Positions 34,893-43,704 of a stretch of DNA of 64,000 nucleotides are shown here, in pieces (the stretch's first letter is position 1; each line of letters opens with the position of its first letter). Source of the stretch: Flavobacteriia bacterium (GTDB taxonomy: Bacteria; Bacteroidota; Bacteroidia; Flavobacteriales_D; Crocinitomicaceae); NCBI GenBank assembly GCA_009924735.1, contig RFQZ01000006.1:1-64000 (forward strand). Reading direction: 5' to 3'. The position numbers and the translations under genes are program-made. Under the pieces are notes generated by a model. It had not been told where the DNA came from, did no database searches, and was given only the letters and a program-made list of their open reading frames with translations.

Positions 34893-35213
34893 ATGGCTAT
34901 AGAAATAACAGATGCAAATTTTGATGAATTGGTAATGAAATCAACACAGCCAGTTGTGGTTGACTTTTGGGCTGAGTGGTGTGGACCTTGTCGAATGATT
35001 GGACCAATCATTGATGAACTTTATAGTGAATATGAGGGTAAAGCCTTGATTGGAAAAGTAAATGTCGATGCAAATTCCGGTGTGGCTGCCCAATTTGGCG
35101 TACGCAGCATTCCTACCGTTCTATTCATTAAAAACGGTGAAGTGGTTGACAAATCTGTAGGTGCGGTACCGAAGGCTACCTTGTCAGGTAAATTAGACGC
35201 CATACTTAATTAA
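34893..35213 (+). CDS. trxA: thioredoxin
   Basis: The 106-residue protein is a standard single-domain thioredoxin, with the redox motif W29-C30-G31-P32-C33, the buried Asp in VVDFWAEW, and the cis-Pro in GVRSIPTVLFIKNG. There is no signal peptide, so it is cytoplasmic and reduces protein disulfides with electrons from thioredoxin reductase. It has its own promoter and is followed by a small hairpin at 35216-35237. Confidence 0.96.
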   Translation: MAIEITDANFDELVMKSTQPVVVDFWAEWCGPCRMIGPIIDELYSEYEGKALIGKVNVDANSGVAAQFGVRSIPTVLFIKNGEVVDKSVGAVPKATLSGKLDAILN

Positions 35214-35215
35214 TT

Positions 35216-35237
35216 GAAAGCCATTCTTTTGGCTTTT
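35216..35237 (+). terminator. weak hairpin after trxA
   Basis: GAAAGCC (35216-35222) pairs with GGCTTTT (35231-35237) with an 8-nt loop. The T tract is only four bases, so termination would be partial. The next gene begins 8 bp later. Confidence 0.45.
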
Positions 35238-35244
35238 ACATCAC

Positions 35245-35979
35245 ATGGATAAATTAATTCGAAGACTGAAATACTACGGTATAGGCTTCGGCATAGGACT
35301 GATTTTCGTAATCGTAATATTCAAACAAAAAGGGTGTTCTTGGACCCCTCAAAACCGTGTTAAAAGCGCGATTTTTCAACGCATTGTTTTCGTAGATTCC
35401 CTGGACCGCGCTTATCTAAAAGCGAAACACATCCAACCCAAGGACTTGAAGAAAATGATTCAAAACGCGACATTGTCTTTCATGGACAGCAAGCGCCATG
35501 GAAATGAAAAAATCTACCAACTCTACTCCAACTTTCCCAATGGAAAAGGAATCACCTTCCTGGTTGCACTGCGGGAACAAAGTTTTGTGGTGGATATCGA
35601 TTTTGTGAATACCAATTTCAAAAAGTACGTCCCCCTTCAAGGCAAGGCAACCCCTTTTCTCTATACCAAAAAGGAGAATTGGTTTTCGGGAAAATGGAAA
35701 TCCTATAAATTCACGAAAATAAGTGCTTCTGATGCACCCGAGAAAATCACGAAGTATTTCCTAAAAAACGGGTATTTGGATTGTGGGTTTACAAATTTCA
35801 ACCAGGTCCAACCCGTTCACAAAATAGATTTTTTCACCTATGTAAACGCGACCCCACGAGGGGAAACACGGGAACACGTTACCTGTGAAGTGATTTGGTT
35901 TCAAGAAAAACTCAAAATCAAGGAAATAGAAATTTTTCAAGAAAGTAACATTCAAAGCGAACAATTTGTTAATAATTAA
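35245..35979 (+). CDS. hypothetical membrane-anchored protein
   Basis: The 244-residue protein has a basic N-terminus and one membrane helix (about residues 11-27, YYGIGFGIGLIFVIVIFKQ). It is then mostly periplasmic or extracytoplasmic, with charged alpha/beta segments (DLKKMIQNATLSFMDSKRHGNEK). I do not recognise a family with certainty; similar anchored proteins of this size occur next to lipid A genes in Flavobacteriales, but that is an impression only. It lies between trxA and lpxD, 46 bp before lpxD, which has its own promoter. Confidence 0.65.
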   Translation: MDKLIRRLKYYGIGFGIGLIFVIVIFKQKGCSWTPQNRVKSAIFQRIVFVDSLDRAYLKAKHIQPKDLKKMIQNATLSFMDSKRHGNEKIYQLYSNFPNGKGITFLVALREQSFVVDIDFVNTNFKKYVPLQGKATPFLYTKKENWFSGKWKSYKFTKISASDAPEKITKYFLKNGYLDCGFTNFNQVQPVHKIDFFTYVNATPRGETREHVTCEVIWFQEKLKIKEIEIFQESNIQSEQFVNN

Positions 35980-36013
35980 GTGCGCTAACCCCAAACAGAT
36001 GTTCTATTAATTC

Positions 36014-36021
36014 TAATTTTG
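36014..36021 (+). promoter_or_regulatory. TAATTTTG -7 element of the lpx operon
   Basis: This is an exact TAnnTTTG match ending 4 nt before the lpxD ATG (36026). If used, it would give an essentially leaderless message for the lipid A operon. Confidence 0.45.
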
Positions 36022-36025
36022 AAAC

Positions 36026-37072
36026 ATGGAATTTACAGCTGGACAAATTGCTGAAATATTAGAAGGTACGGTTGAAGGAAACTCGGATTCCAAAGTAAGC
36101 GGTTTGGCGAAGATTGAGGAGGGTGAATCAGGCATGTTATCGTTTCTTTCAAATCCAACCTACGAATCATACATCTACGCCACAAAGGCCAGCATTTGCA
36201 TTGTTAACGATGGTTTTACACCTTCAAAACCACTTCCATCTACGCTTACGTTAATTCGTGTCGCAGATGCCTATGGCTGTTTTGCAAAACTCCTAGAGTT
36301 ATATAATCAAAGCAAAAAAAGACAACCTGAAATAGAACAACCTAATTTTATTCATGCCACAGCGAAATTGGGGGAATCGTTATACATTGGTGCTTTTGCC
36401 TACATCGGCAAATACGTCACCCTCGCGGATGGCGTATCCATTCACCCAAATGCTTTTATTGGTGACCATGTGAAAATCGGTGCAAATACGATCATTCATG
36501 CAGGTGTGAAAATTTATGACAGCTCTATCATCGGTGAAAATTGCATCATCCACGCAGGTACTGTCATTGGCTCCGATGGGTTTGGCTTTGCGCCAGACGC
36601 TCAAGGGGTTTTCAGCAAAGTACCTCAAATTGGAAATGTTGTCATCGAAGACGACGTTGAAATTGGTGCAAACACGACCATTGACCGGGCGACCATGGGG
36701 TCTACCTATATTCGAAAAGGCGTAAAAATTGACAACCTCTGTCAAATTGCGCACAACGTTGACATCGATATGCATTCTGCTTTGGCTGCGCAAGTAGGCA
36801 TCGCCGGGTCCGCAAAAATCGGTAAACATGTGATGATTGGTGGACAAGCCGGGATCAGCGGACATTTACACATTGCAGACGGCACAAAAATCGTTGCACA
36901 ATCAGGGGTTCCTGCCACTGTAAAAAAAGCCGAAACCTTAATGGGCTCACCTGCCATCCCCTTATTAGATTTCAAAAAATCATACATCGGGTATCGCAGG
37001 TTACCGGAAATATTGGACGATGTAAGGAACCTAAAAAAAGAAGTGCAATCACTTAAGGATACGAAAGGATAA
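36026..37072 (+). CDS. lpxD: UDP-3-O-(3-hydroxyacyl)glucosamine N-acyltransferase
   Basis: LpxD adds the N-linked hydroxyacyl chain in lipid A synthesis. The 348-residue protein has the N-terminal uridine-binding domain (about 1-100) and a left-handed parallel beta-helix of hexapeptide repeats (about 110-300; IGAFAYIGKYVTLADGVSI...IGDHVKIGANTIIHAGVKI). The catalytic His lies in the conserved QIAHNVDI segment, and a C-terminal helix ends the protein. It is 4 bp from lpxC-fabZ. Confidence 0.96.
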   Translation: MEFTAGQIAEILEGTVEGNSDSKVSGLAKIEEGESGMLSFLSNPTYESYIYATKASICIVNDGFTPSKPLPSTLTLIRVADAYGCFAKLLELYNQSKKRQPEIEQPNFIHATAKLGESLYIGAFAYIGKYVTLADGVSIHPNAFIGDHVKIGANTIIHAGVKIYDSSIIGENCIIHAGTVIGSDGFGFAPDAQGVFSKVPQIGNVVIEDDVEIGANTTIDRATMGSTYIRKGVKIDNLCQIAHNVDIDMHSALAAQVGIAGSAKIGKHVMIGGQAGISGHLHIADGTKIVAQSGVPATVKKAETLMGSPAIPLLDFKKSYIGYRRLPEILDDVRNLKKEVQSLKDTKG

Positions 37073-37076
37073 TTCA

Positions 37077-38480
37077 ATGATAGAAAAACAAAACACACTC
37101 AAAGATTCCGTCTCCTTACTTGGGGTTGGACTCCACACAGGAGAAAAGGTAACGCTGCAAATCTGCCCTGCTCCCGAAAACCATGGCTATAAATTTCAAC
37201 GGATCGACCTTGAAAACCAACCCATTATCAATGCAGATGTTGATTTGGTGGTTTCTACCGACCGCGGTACAACCTTAGAATTCAAAGGTGCCCGTGTCTA
37301 TACCACAGAACATGTACTTGCCGCTTTGGTTGGTTGTGGAATTGACAATGCTTTAATCAAAATTGACGCACCAGAAATCCCTATTTTAGATGGAAGCTCT
37401 TTACCCTATGTGAGAGCCATTCAAGAGGTAGGAATCCAAGAACAAAATGCAGAAAGATTGTACTTCGAATTGGACGAGAACATTCCGTGGGAAGACTTAG
37501 ACAAAGGGATTGAGTTTTTAGCCATTCCAAACAAGGAATACCGTCTCACCGTAATGGTGGATTACAATTCTCCCATCCTCGGCACACAACATGCAAGCAT
37601 GTACCATATTGGCGAATTCAATACAGAAATCGCACCTTGCAGAACCTTTGTATTTCTCAGGGAATTGGAGTTTCTTGCCAATAACAACCTGATCAAAGGG
37701 GGCGATTTAGACAATGCAATTGTATTGGTAGACCGCATAGACATCTCTAAAGAAGAATTGGACCGATTGGCAAAATTACTTGGAAAAGAAGAACTGGAAA
37801 TTTCCATTGATGGAATTGGGGTATTGAACAGCCTGAAACTTCAATATGAAAATGAGCCTGCACGTCATAAATTACTCGACATCGTCGGAGATTTGGCATT
37901 GATTGGACGTCCCATTAAAGCACATATCCTTGCTGCACGTCCCGGTCATTCTGGAAATGTACGTTTTGCAAAGGTGCTGAAGGAACAAATCAAACACCAA
38001 CAAGGCAAAGGGAAATTTTTCGACCTCACCAAGAAACCGCACTACGACATCAACGACATTGAAAAACTCCTTCCTCACCGTTATCCCTTTTTATTGGTGG
38101 ATAAAATCTTGGAGATTCATGAAAACACAATCATTGGTGTTAAGAATGTAACTCTTAATGAACCCATCTTCACAGGCCATTTCCCTGGAAACCCTATTTT
38201 CCCTGGCGTTTTGCAAATTGAGGCCATGGCGCAAGTAGGTGGAATTTTTGCCCTAAGTAAGGTCACTGCCGCACATTTATACTCTACCTATTTCATGAAG
38301 ATTGACAAAGTGAAATTTAAATCGAAAATCATCCCTGGGGATACCATCGTATTTGAATTAAACTTGCTTTCCCCCATACGCAGAGGCTTGGTGGAAATGG
38401 GAGGTGTTGCTTACGTCAACGGAAAAGTGGTGCTTGAAGCAGAGATGTTGGCACAAATCATTAAAGACAAAACAGAATGA
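37077..38480 (+). CDS. lpxC: bifunctional UDP-3-O-acyl-N-acetylglucosamine deacetylase / 3-hydroxyacyl-ACP dehydratase (LpxC-FabZ)
   Basis: The 467-residue protein joins LpxC (about 1-310; LHTGEKVTLQI, TTEHVLAALVGCGIDNALIKID with the zinc-ligand His, APEIPILDGSS) to FabZ (about 318-467; LLPHRYPFLLVDKI and HFPGNPIFPGVLQIEAMAQ with the catalytic His and Glu). LpxC performs the committed Zn-dependent step of lipid A synthesis; FabZ dehydrates 3-hydroxyacyl-ACP in fatty-acid synthesis, competing for the same acyl-ACP precursor. This fusion is characteristic of Bacteroidota and relatives. It overlaps lpxA by 4 bp. Confidence 0.96.
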   Translation: MIEKQNTLKDSVSLLGVGLHTGEKVTLQICPAPENHGYKFQRIDLENQPIINADVDLVVSTDRGTTLEFKGARVYTTEHVLAALVGCGIDNALIKIDAPEIPILDGSSLPYVRAIQEVGIQEQNAERLYFELDENIPWEDLDKGIEFLAIPNKEYRLTVMVDYNSPILGTQHASMYHIGEFNTEIAPCRTFVFLRELEFLANNNLIKGGDLDNAIVLVDRIDISKEELDRLAKLLGKEELEISIDGIGVLNSLKLQYENEPARHKLLDIVGDLALIGRPIKAHILAARPGHSGNVRFAKVLKEQIKHQQGKGKFFDLTKKPHYDINDIEKLLPHRYPFLLVDKILEIHENTIIGVKNVTLNEPIFTGHFPGNPIFPGVLQIEAMAQVGGIFALSKVTAAHLYSTYFMKIDKVKFKSKIIPGDTIVFELNLLSPIRRGLVEMGGVAYVNGKVVLEAEMLAQIIKDKTE

Positions 38481-39253
38481 TTTCACCCCTTGCCAGTGTG
38501 AGCAATCAAGCAAAAATTGATCACAACGTACGTATTGATGCTTTTTCAAACATTCACGAAAATGTTGAAATTGGCGAAGGAACCATCATCCATTCGAATG
38601 TGTCCATATTTCCAGGTACACGCATCGGTAAAAATTGCGAAATTTTCCCTGGTGCGGTCATTGGCGTCATTCCACAAGATTTAAAATTTGATGGAGAAGA
38701 TACTACGGTAGAAATTGGCGACAATACCAAAATCAGAGAGTGTGTAACGATTCACCGGGCGACCAAAGACCGATGGAAAACCGTCATTGGATCCAATTGT
38801 TTGTTAATGACCTACGTCCACGTAGCCCACGATTGTCAAATTGGAAACCACGTAATCCTTGCAAGCTATACAGGCCTATCTGGACACGTTGTCATCGATG
38901 ATTTCGCCATATTAGAAGGTAAAGTTGCGGCACAGCAATTTGTTCACATTGGGAAACACGCATTCATTGGCGGTGCTTCGCTGGTGCGAAAGGATGTTCC
39001 TCCTTACATAAAAGCAGCACGAGAACCCTTAACGTTTGCAGGTGTGAATTCGGTTGGATTGCGCAGAAGAGGATACACAGACGAGCAAGTTCGACTCATC
39101 GAAGACGTTTACAGATGCATCTATGTTCAAAACAGCAATGTTTCGAAAGGGATAGCCGCAGTATTGGAAACCATCCCAGAAACGGACATACGCGATGAAA
39201 TCATTGCTTTCATTCAAGGGTCTGACAAAGGCGTAATAAGGGGAATGATATAA
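38477..39253 (+). CDS. lpxA: acyl-ACP--UDP-N-acetylglucosamine O-acyltransferase
   Basis: LpxA catalyses the first acylation of lipid A synthesis. The 258-residue protein starts with left-handed beta-helix repeats (MISPLASVSNQAKIDHNVRIDAFSNI...) and has the catalytic-His region MTYVHVAHDCQIGNHV (about residues 113-128). The ruler segment is followed by a C-terminal helical cap (RRRGYTDEQVRLIEDVYR). Typical family length is about 260. It is third in the lpxD-lpxC/fabZ-lpxA run, 1 bp before the methyltransferase gene. Confidence 0.96.
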   Translation: MISPLASVSNQAKIDHNVRIDAFSNIHENVEIGEGTIIHSNVSIFPGTRIGKNCEIFPGAVIGVIPQDLKFDGEDTTVEIGDNTKIRECVTIHRATKDRWKTVIGSNCLLMTYVHVAHDCQIGNHVILASYTGLSGHVVIDDFAILEGKVAAQQFVHIGKHAFIGGASLVRKDVPPYIKAAREPLTFAGVNSVGLRRRGYTDEQVRLIEDVYRCIYVQNSNVSKGIAAVLETIPETDIRDEIIAFIQGSDKGVIRGMI

Positions 39254-39254
39254 C

Positions 39255-40682
39255 ATGTTTCGACGCGGAGAAATTGTTACCTTAAAAATAGATGCTTTTG
39301 GATTTGGAGGTCGAGGCATCGCAAAAATACCCACTGAAAATTCTTTCTTCATTGTGTTTGTAGACAATGCTTTTCCAGGACAAACGGTCAATGCGAAAAT
39401 CGACATAAAGAAAAAACAATACGCAGAAGCGAAGCTTATAGAGGTGATTGAAAGATCTCCACTAGAAATCCCAAGTGACTTCCAAGAAATCTCCGGAGCG
39501 CCGTACATATTCGTACCCCGAGAAATTCAAAAAAAGGAAAAAATCGCTTCAACCCTTACCACCTTCTCAAAAATCAGTGGCATCAAAGACATTGAAACCT
39601 ATTTTGACGGATTTATCGATTCTCCTGAAGGGTATTTTTATCGAAACAAAATGGAATACAGCTTTTCCAGAATCGGTCACGACTTACACACGGGGGAAGA
39701 CATCGAAGATGCTTTCGTTTTAGGTTTTAAAAGAAGAGGAACTTGGTGGAAGGTTGAGAATTTGGAAAAACCAAGTGGTTTATTCGATGAAAAATGGGAA
39801 GAAAAACTCATCGAAATTTGTAATTTCTGCAAAGAAACCCAACTCCCCGCATGGCACCCCCCTCAAAAAAATGGTTTTTTCAGACACTTAGTCGTTCGAA
39901 AGTCCTTCTTTGAAGACAAGTTTCTGATCAACCTTGTAACGTCTTCCGAAGACAGTCACTCGTTTGATTCTAATGCTTTCACGCGAAAATTGATTGATTT
40001 GCATGGCGATAGAATCGGTGGGATTCAGTGGACATTGAACGATGATGTTGCCGACCGCTCCAAAATAGAAAATGGCCAGACCAAAATCCTATTCGGAAAG
40101 AATTTCGTGGAGGAAAAAATTGCCGGTTTGCGCTTTCAAATGCGGATGGAAAGTTTCTTTCAAACCAATCCAAAATGTGCTGAACGGTTGTATGACAAAG
40201 CCATTGACTATTTGTTTGAGGGATTGAATACAGAGAAAGAAATCCTTGATTTGTTTTGCGGAACAGGCACCATCGGTCAACTCATAGCCAAAAGAGATTC
40301 CAACTTAAAAATTACGGGGGTTGACATCGTAGAAGAAGCCATTGTGGACGCAACTGAAAACGCACGTTTGAACGGCATACAAAACGTAAACTTCCTCGTG
40401 GGCGATGTGGGTAAATTTTTAAAAGAACACCCCCACTTTATCGGGAACATTGACGCCATTATGCTCGACCCTCCACGTGCAGGGATTGCCCCAAAAACCC
40501 TTCAAAAAACCATTGATTTAGGCGCGCGTTCAATTGTTTACATTTCCTGCAACCCTTCGACGCAAGCCAGGGATGCGCAAAAATTATTGGAGGCAAATTA
40601 TACCCTGGAGAAATTTTGTTTGGTGGACCAATTCCCTCATACCGGTCACATTGAATCCATTGCTAAGTTCACGAAAATATGA
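39255..40682 (+). CDS. rlmD: 23S rRNA (uracil-5-)-methyltransferase RlmD-like
   Basis: The 475-residue TrmA/RlmD-family enzyme has an N-terminal TRAM domain (about 1-58; RGEIVTLKIDAFGFGGRGIA). The SAM-binding motif is LDLFCGTGTIGQLIA (about residues 333-347), then MLDPPRAGI and the catalytic Cys in YISCNPSTQARD. The family makes m5U in 23S rRNA (U1939 or U747) or tRNA; the target here is inferred from overall likeness to RlmD. The Fe-S cysteine set of E. coli RlmD is not obvious, which may reflect a cluster-less branch. It overlaps cinA by 4 bp. Confidence 0.88.
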   Translation: MFRRGEIVTLKIDAFGFGGRGIAKIPTENSFFIVFVDNAFPGQTVNAKIDIKKKQYAEAKLIEVIERSPLEIPSDFQEISGAPYIFVPREIQKKEKIASTLTTFSKISGIKDIETYFDGFIDSPEGYFYRNKMEYSFSRIGHDLHTGEDIEDAFVLGFKRRGTWWKVENLEKPSGLFDEKWEEKLIEICNFCKETQLPAWHPPQKNGFFRHLVVRKSFFEDKFLINLVTSSEDSHSFDSNAFTRKLIDLHGDRIGGIQWTLNDDVADRSKIENGQTKILFGKNFVEEKIAGLRFQMRMESFFQTNPKCAERLYDKAIDYLFEGLNTEKEILDLFCGTGTIGQLIAKRDSNLKITGVDIVEEAIVDATENARLNGIQNVNFLVGDVGKFLKEHPHFIGNIDAIMLDPPRAGIAPKTLQKTIDLGARSIVYISCNPSTQARDAQKLLEANYTLEKFCLVDQFPHTGHIESIAKFTKI

Positions 40683-41941
40683 AGGTAGAACTCATTTCAA
40701 TTGGCGATGAATTGCTCATTGGTCAGACCATTAATACCAATGCCGCGTGGCTGGGACAAGAAATTTCAAAAATTGGGGGAAGCGTTGTAAAGGTTACCAC
40801 CATTTCAGACGATGCCGATGCCATTGTGAAAGCCATATCAGAACTTGACAGTGATTTATGCATTGTCACGGGCGGACTTGGCCCAACCAACGACGACCTT
40901 ACCAAGCACATTCTTTCGAAATATTTTGACCGTAAGCTCACGCTTCATGAACCAACGTTAAAGCACATCGAGGAATTTTTCAAACGTAGAAACCGTCCCA
41001 TGTTGCAAGCAAACATTGACCAAGCCATGCTTCCGGAAGGGTGTGAAATTCTTTTCAACCGAATGGGTACCGCAGCAGGCATGTGGTTCCACGAAAAGAA
41101 CAAATCACTCATCAGTTTGCCCGGCGTTCCTTTTGAAATGAAAGGGATTTTTACGGAAGAGATTATGCCTAAAATAAGGGAAAGGTTTTCATTGAATAGC
41201 CTTTACCACAGAACGATTTTAACCCACGGAATGGGGGAAAGTTTTTTAGCCGAAAAAATCAAAGAGTGGGAGCAAAAACTACACGATGACAAATTGTCCT
41301 TGGCGTATTTGCCTTCTCCAGGAATTGTAAAATTGAGAATTACTTCCCATCGAGGAAATGCAGAAAAGGAAAAAATCAATGGGTACATTAAGGAATTGAT
41401 TGACATCATTCCCACGCTTGTTTTCGGGTTTGAGGAAGAAACCATGGGTGTAGCGTTGGGGAACCTTCTTAAAAACCACAAGCGAACCATTGGAAGCGTG
41501 GAAAGCTGCACGGCAGGAAACATAGCCTCTGCGCTGGTTGACGTTGCGGGTTCCTCGAAGTATTTCAGCGGAAGTTTATTGACGTACCAAACAGAGATGA
41601 AAACCCGTTTACTGGGAATTTCACAAGAATTTATACAAACGCATGATGTTGTAAGTGAAGAAGTTGCGATCGAGATGGCCATGCGAGGAAAAGAAAAACT
41701 CAAGGTCGATTATTGCATCGGAACGACAGGAATTATGGGGCCTAACGCAGGGGATTCTCAACATCCTGTGGGGACCGTTTGGGTAGCCATTGCCACCCCG
41801 AAAAAAGTGTTTGCTCAGAAATTTAACTTTGGAGACAATCGCTCTCGCAACATAGAAATGACTACATTAGCATCCTTAAATTTAGTTCGATTGACACTAT
41901 TGGAAGAATTCCCAGATGATCATATAAAAATTCTTAATTGA
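40679..41941 (+). CDS. cinA: CinA family protein (NMN deamidase / ADP-ribose pyrophosphatase type)
   Basis: The 420-residue protein joins an N-terminal molybdopterin-binding-like COG1058 domain (about 1-170; ISIGDELLIGQTINTNAAWLG and TGGLGPTNDDLTK) to a C-terminal PncC amidase domain (about 260-420; VESCTAGNIASALVDVAGSS with the active-site Ser, and GTTGIMGP). The PncC part recycles nicotinamide mononucleotide to nicotinate mononucleotide; the N-terminal part hydrolyses ADP-ribose in studied homologues. The gene ends 66 bp before rpmB, which has a separate promoter. Confidence 0.93.
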   Translation: MKVELISIGDELLIGQTINTNAAWLGQEISKIGGSVVKVTTISDDADAIVKAISELDSDLCIVTGGLGPTNDDLTKHILSKYFDRKLTLHEPTLKHIEEFFKRRNRPMLQANIDQAMLPEGCEILFNRMGTAAGMWFHEKNKSLISLPGVPFEMKGIFTEEIMPKIRERFSLNSLYHRTILTHGMGESFLAEKIKEWEQKLHDDKLSLAYLPSPGIVKLRITSHRGNAEKEKINGYIKELIDIIPTLVFGFEEETMGVALGNLLKNHKRTIGSVESCTAGNIASALVDVAGSSKYFSGSLLTYQTEMKTRLLGISQEFIQTHDVVSEEVAIEMAMRGKEKLKVDYCIGTTGIMGPNAGDSQHPVGTVWVAIATPKKVFAQKFNFGDNRSRNIEMTTLASLNLVRLTLLEEFPDDHIKILN

Positions 41942-41942
41942 A

Positions 41943-41975
41943 TTTGTTTTTAATCGAAAATTGTAGTTACTTTGC
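41943..41975 (+). promoter_or_regulatory. promoter of rpmB-rpmG-DUF4295
   Basis: A TTTG at 41943-41946 and a TTACTTTG box (41967-41974, one base from TAnnTTTG) are separated by 20 bp, close to the Bacteroidota -33/-7 arrangement. A start near 41981 would give a leader of about 27 nt for rpmB. Confidence 0.5.
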
Positions 41976-42007
41976 GCTCGCTTTAATCAAAAAAAGTAAT
42001 TTTACCC

Positions 42008-42244
42008 ATGTCTCGAATTTGTCAACTTACAGGAAAATCGGTGATGGTAGGAAACAACGTTTCTCACTCAAATCGAAAAACAAAAAGAAGGTTCTACCCT
42101 AATTTGGTAACCAAAAAATTCTTCATTCCAGAAGATGGCTCTTACATCACCTTGAAAGTTTCAACTTCAGCGTTGAGAACTGTGAATAAGAAAGGCATTA
42201 CGGCATGCTTGAAAGAAGCGAGAACGAAAGGGTTTTTAAAATAA
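42008..42244 (+). CDS. rpmB: 50S ribosomal protein L28
   Basis: The 78-residue protein starts SRICQLTGKSVMVGNNVSHS and continues NRKTKRRFYPNL, the L28 signature for this large-subunit protein near the E site. Length and sequence are ordinary for Bacteroidota. It is first of the block rpmB-rpmG-DUF4295-ftsY; rpmG follows after 30 bp. Confidence 0.97.
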   Translation: MSRICQLTGKSVMVGNNVSHSNRKTKRRFYPNLVTKKFFIPEDGSYITLKVSTSALRTVNKKGITACLKEARTKGFLK

Positions 42245-42274
42245 TCCTGTTGAGAAACAGAGAAACATTAGGAA

Positions 42275-42463
42275 ATGGCTAAGAAAAGTAAAGGAAACAG
42301 AATTCAGGTGATTTTACAGTGTACCGAGCACAAAGAATCTGGGATGCCAGGAATGTCTAGGTATATCACAACCAAAAACCGTAAAAACACACCAGACCGA
42401 TTGGAGATTAGAAAATTCAATCCCGTTTTGAAAAAGTATACACTTCACAAAGAAATTAAATAG
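42275..42463 (+). CDS. rpmG: 50S ribosomal protein L33
   Basis: The 62-residue protein has the L33 core ([15 protein letters not shown]...[21 protein letters not shown]). It has a single Cys rather than two CxxC pairs, so it is the zinc-independent C-minus type. The spacing (30 bp after rpmB, 6 bp before the DUF4295 gene) indicates one transcript. Confidence 0.97.
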   Translation: MAKKSKGNRIQVILQCTEHKESGMPGMSRYITTKNRKNTPDRLEIRKFNPVLKKYTLHKEIK

Positions 42464-42469
42464 TAACCC

Positions 42470-42625
42470 ATGGCTAAGAAAGTAGTTGCATCCTTGCAAA
42501 AAGGGGGCGGTAAAGAGCATACCAAAGTAATTAAAATGGTTAAAACCACTAAAAATAATACCTATTCTTACAAAGAAGAGATTGTACTTAACGACAAAGT
42601 TAAAGAGTGGTTTTCTAAAAGCTAG
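42470..42625 (+). CDS. DUF4295 family small protein
   Basis: The ATG at 42470 opens a 51-residue basic protein beginning MAKKVVASLQKGGGKEHTK and ending KVKEWFSKS. Its size, lysine content and fixed place after rpmG match the DUF4295 family of Bacteroidota, which is thought to be ribosome-associated because of this conserved location. No functional data are known to me. A terminator follows at 42647-42670. Confidence 0.9.
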   Translation: MAKKVVASLQKGGGKEHTKVIKMVKTTKNNTYSYKEEIVLNDKVKEWFSKS

Positions 42626-42646
42626 TTTTCAATTATAAACACATTG

Positions 42647-42670
42647 TCCCGGTTTACCGGGATTTTTTTT
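42647..42670 (+). terminator. intrinsic terminator after the ribosomal protein block
   Basis: TCCCGGT (42647-42653) pairs perfectly with ACCGGGA (42656-42662) and is followed by eight T residues. It separates the rpmB-rpmG-DUF4295 transcript from ftsY, whose ATG is 11 bp further on. Confidence 0.85.
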
Positions 42671-42680
42671 GCCCAAAATT

Positions 42681-43643
42681 ATGCGGATTTTTAATTTTTT
42701 TACCAAAGGAAAAAAAGATGATTTGGACAAAGGTTTGGAGAAATCAAAACAATCTTTACTTTCCAAGTTAACCCGTGTTCTTGTTGGGAAATCGCATGTA
42801 GATGAAGAAGTTTTAGATGAACTCGAAGAAATACTTATTTCCTCTGATGTAGGCGTAGCCACCACATTGAAGATCATTGAAAAAATTCAAGCGCGTGTCT
42901 CGAAAGATAAAGTACTCAATACAGCTGAACTTAACCGAGTTTTAAAGGAAGAAATTACTTCCCTCCTCTCCGACAGTACGCTCTCCATAGAAACAAACAC
43001 AGTACTTCATCCCAATGAACCCTATGTTATTATGGTCGTTGGTGTAAACGGCGTAGGAAAAACCACAACCATCGGGAAATTGGCACATCAGTTCAAAAGC
43101 AATGGACTCAAGGTTGTTTTAGGAGCTGCGGATACGTTTCGAGCTGCGGCAGTCGACCAACTCATCATTTGGTCAGAACGCGTAGGGGTTGACATTGTGC
43201 AACAAGGAATGAATGCAGATCCCGCCAGCGTAGCCTTTGACACCCTTCAATCTGCAAAAGCCAGTGGGGCTGACGTCGTAATCATCGATACGGCTGGACG
43301 ATTGCACAACAAAGTAAACTTGATGAATGAACTTACGAAGATAAAGCGCGTGATGACAAAGGTGTTCCCAAATGCACCCCATGAAATTCTGCTTGTTTTG
43401 GATGGTTCAACGGGACAAAATGCCTACGAACAAGCCAAGCAGTTTTCCCAAGCCACCGAAATCAATGCCTTGGCAATCACGAAGTTGGATGGCACAGCCA
43501 AAGGAGGCGTAGTGATTGGTATTTCAGACCAAATGCAAATCCCAGTTAAATACATTGGCGTGGGAGAAAAAATGGAGGACCTCCAGATATTTGATAAGCA
43601 TGCCTTCGTGGACGCATTGTTCGGTACTTCGTTGAATTCATAA
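42681..43643 (+). CDS. ftsY: signal recognition particle receptor FtsY
   Basis: FtsY is the membrane-associated GTPase that receives SRP-ribosome complexes. The 320-residue protein has only a short N-terminal part (no long acidic A domain), then the N domain and the G domain: GVNGVGKTTTIGKLA (about 119-133), GAADTFRAAAVDQL, DTAGRLHN and TKLDGTAKGG. The ATG at 42681 is used; an upstream in-frame TTG at 42669 lies inside the terminator T-run and is unlikely. The cognate SRP RNA is also in this window at 56028-56123. Confidence 0.95.
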   Translation: MRIFNFFTKGKKDDLDKGLEKSKQSLLSKLTRVLVGKSHVDEEVLDELEEILISSDVGVATTLKIIEKIQARVSKDKVLNTAELNRVLKEEITSLLSDSTLSIETNTVLHPNEPYVIMVVGVNGVGKTTTIGKLAHQFKSNGLKVVLGAADTFRAAAVDQLIIWSERVGVDIVQQGMNADPASVAFDTLQSAKASGADVVIIDTAGRLHNKVNLMNELTKIKRVMTKVFPNAPHEILLVLDGSTGQNAYEQAKQFSQATEINALAITKLDGTAKGGVVIGISDQMQIPVKYIGVGEKMEDLQIFDKHAFVDALFGTSLNS

Positions 43644-43704
43644 CGATTTTCTGTTAATCTTTCCGATAGTTTCTCTCCTTTCATTATCTTCGGGAAAATT
43701 TTTT

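Noticed and set aside
36380-36865. 161-residue minus-strand ORF
   Set aside because: Antisense to lpxD; its length comes from lpxD codon bias over the hexapeptide repeats.
39029-39508. 159-residue minus-strand ORF
   Set aside because: Antisense to the lpxA/rlmD junction, both of which are certain genes.
41203-41703. 166-residue minus-strand ORF
   Set aside because: Antisense to cinA; no independent evidence.
42669-42680. TTG start that would extend ftsY by four codons
   Set aside because: It lies within the T-run of the preceding terminator; ATG at 42681 gives the natural FtsY start.
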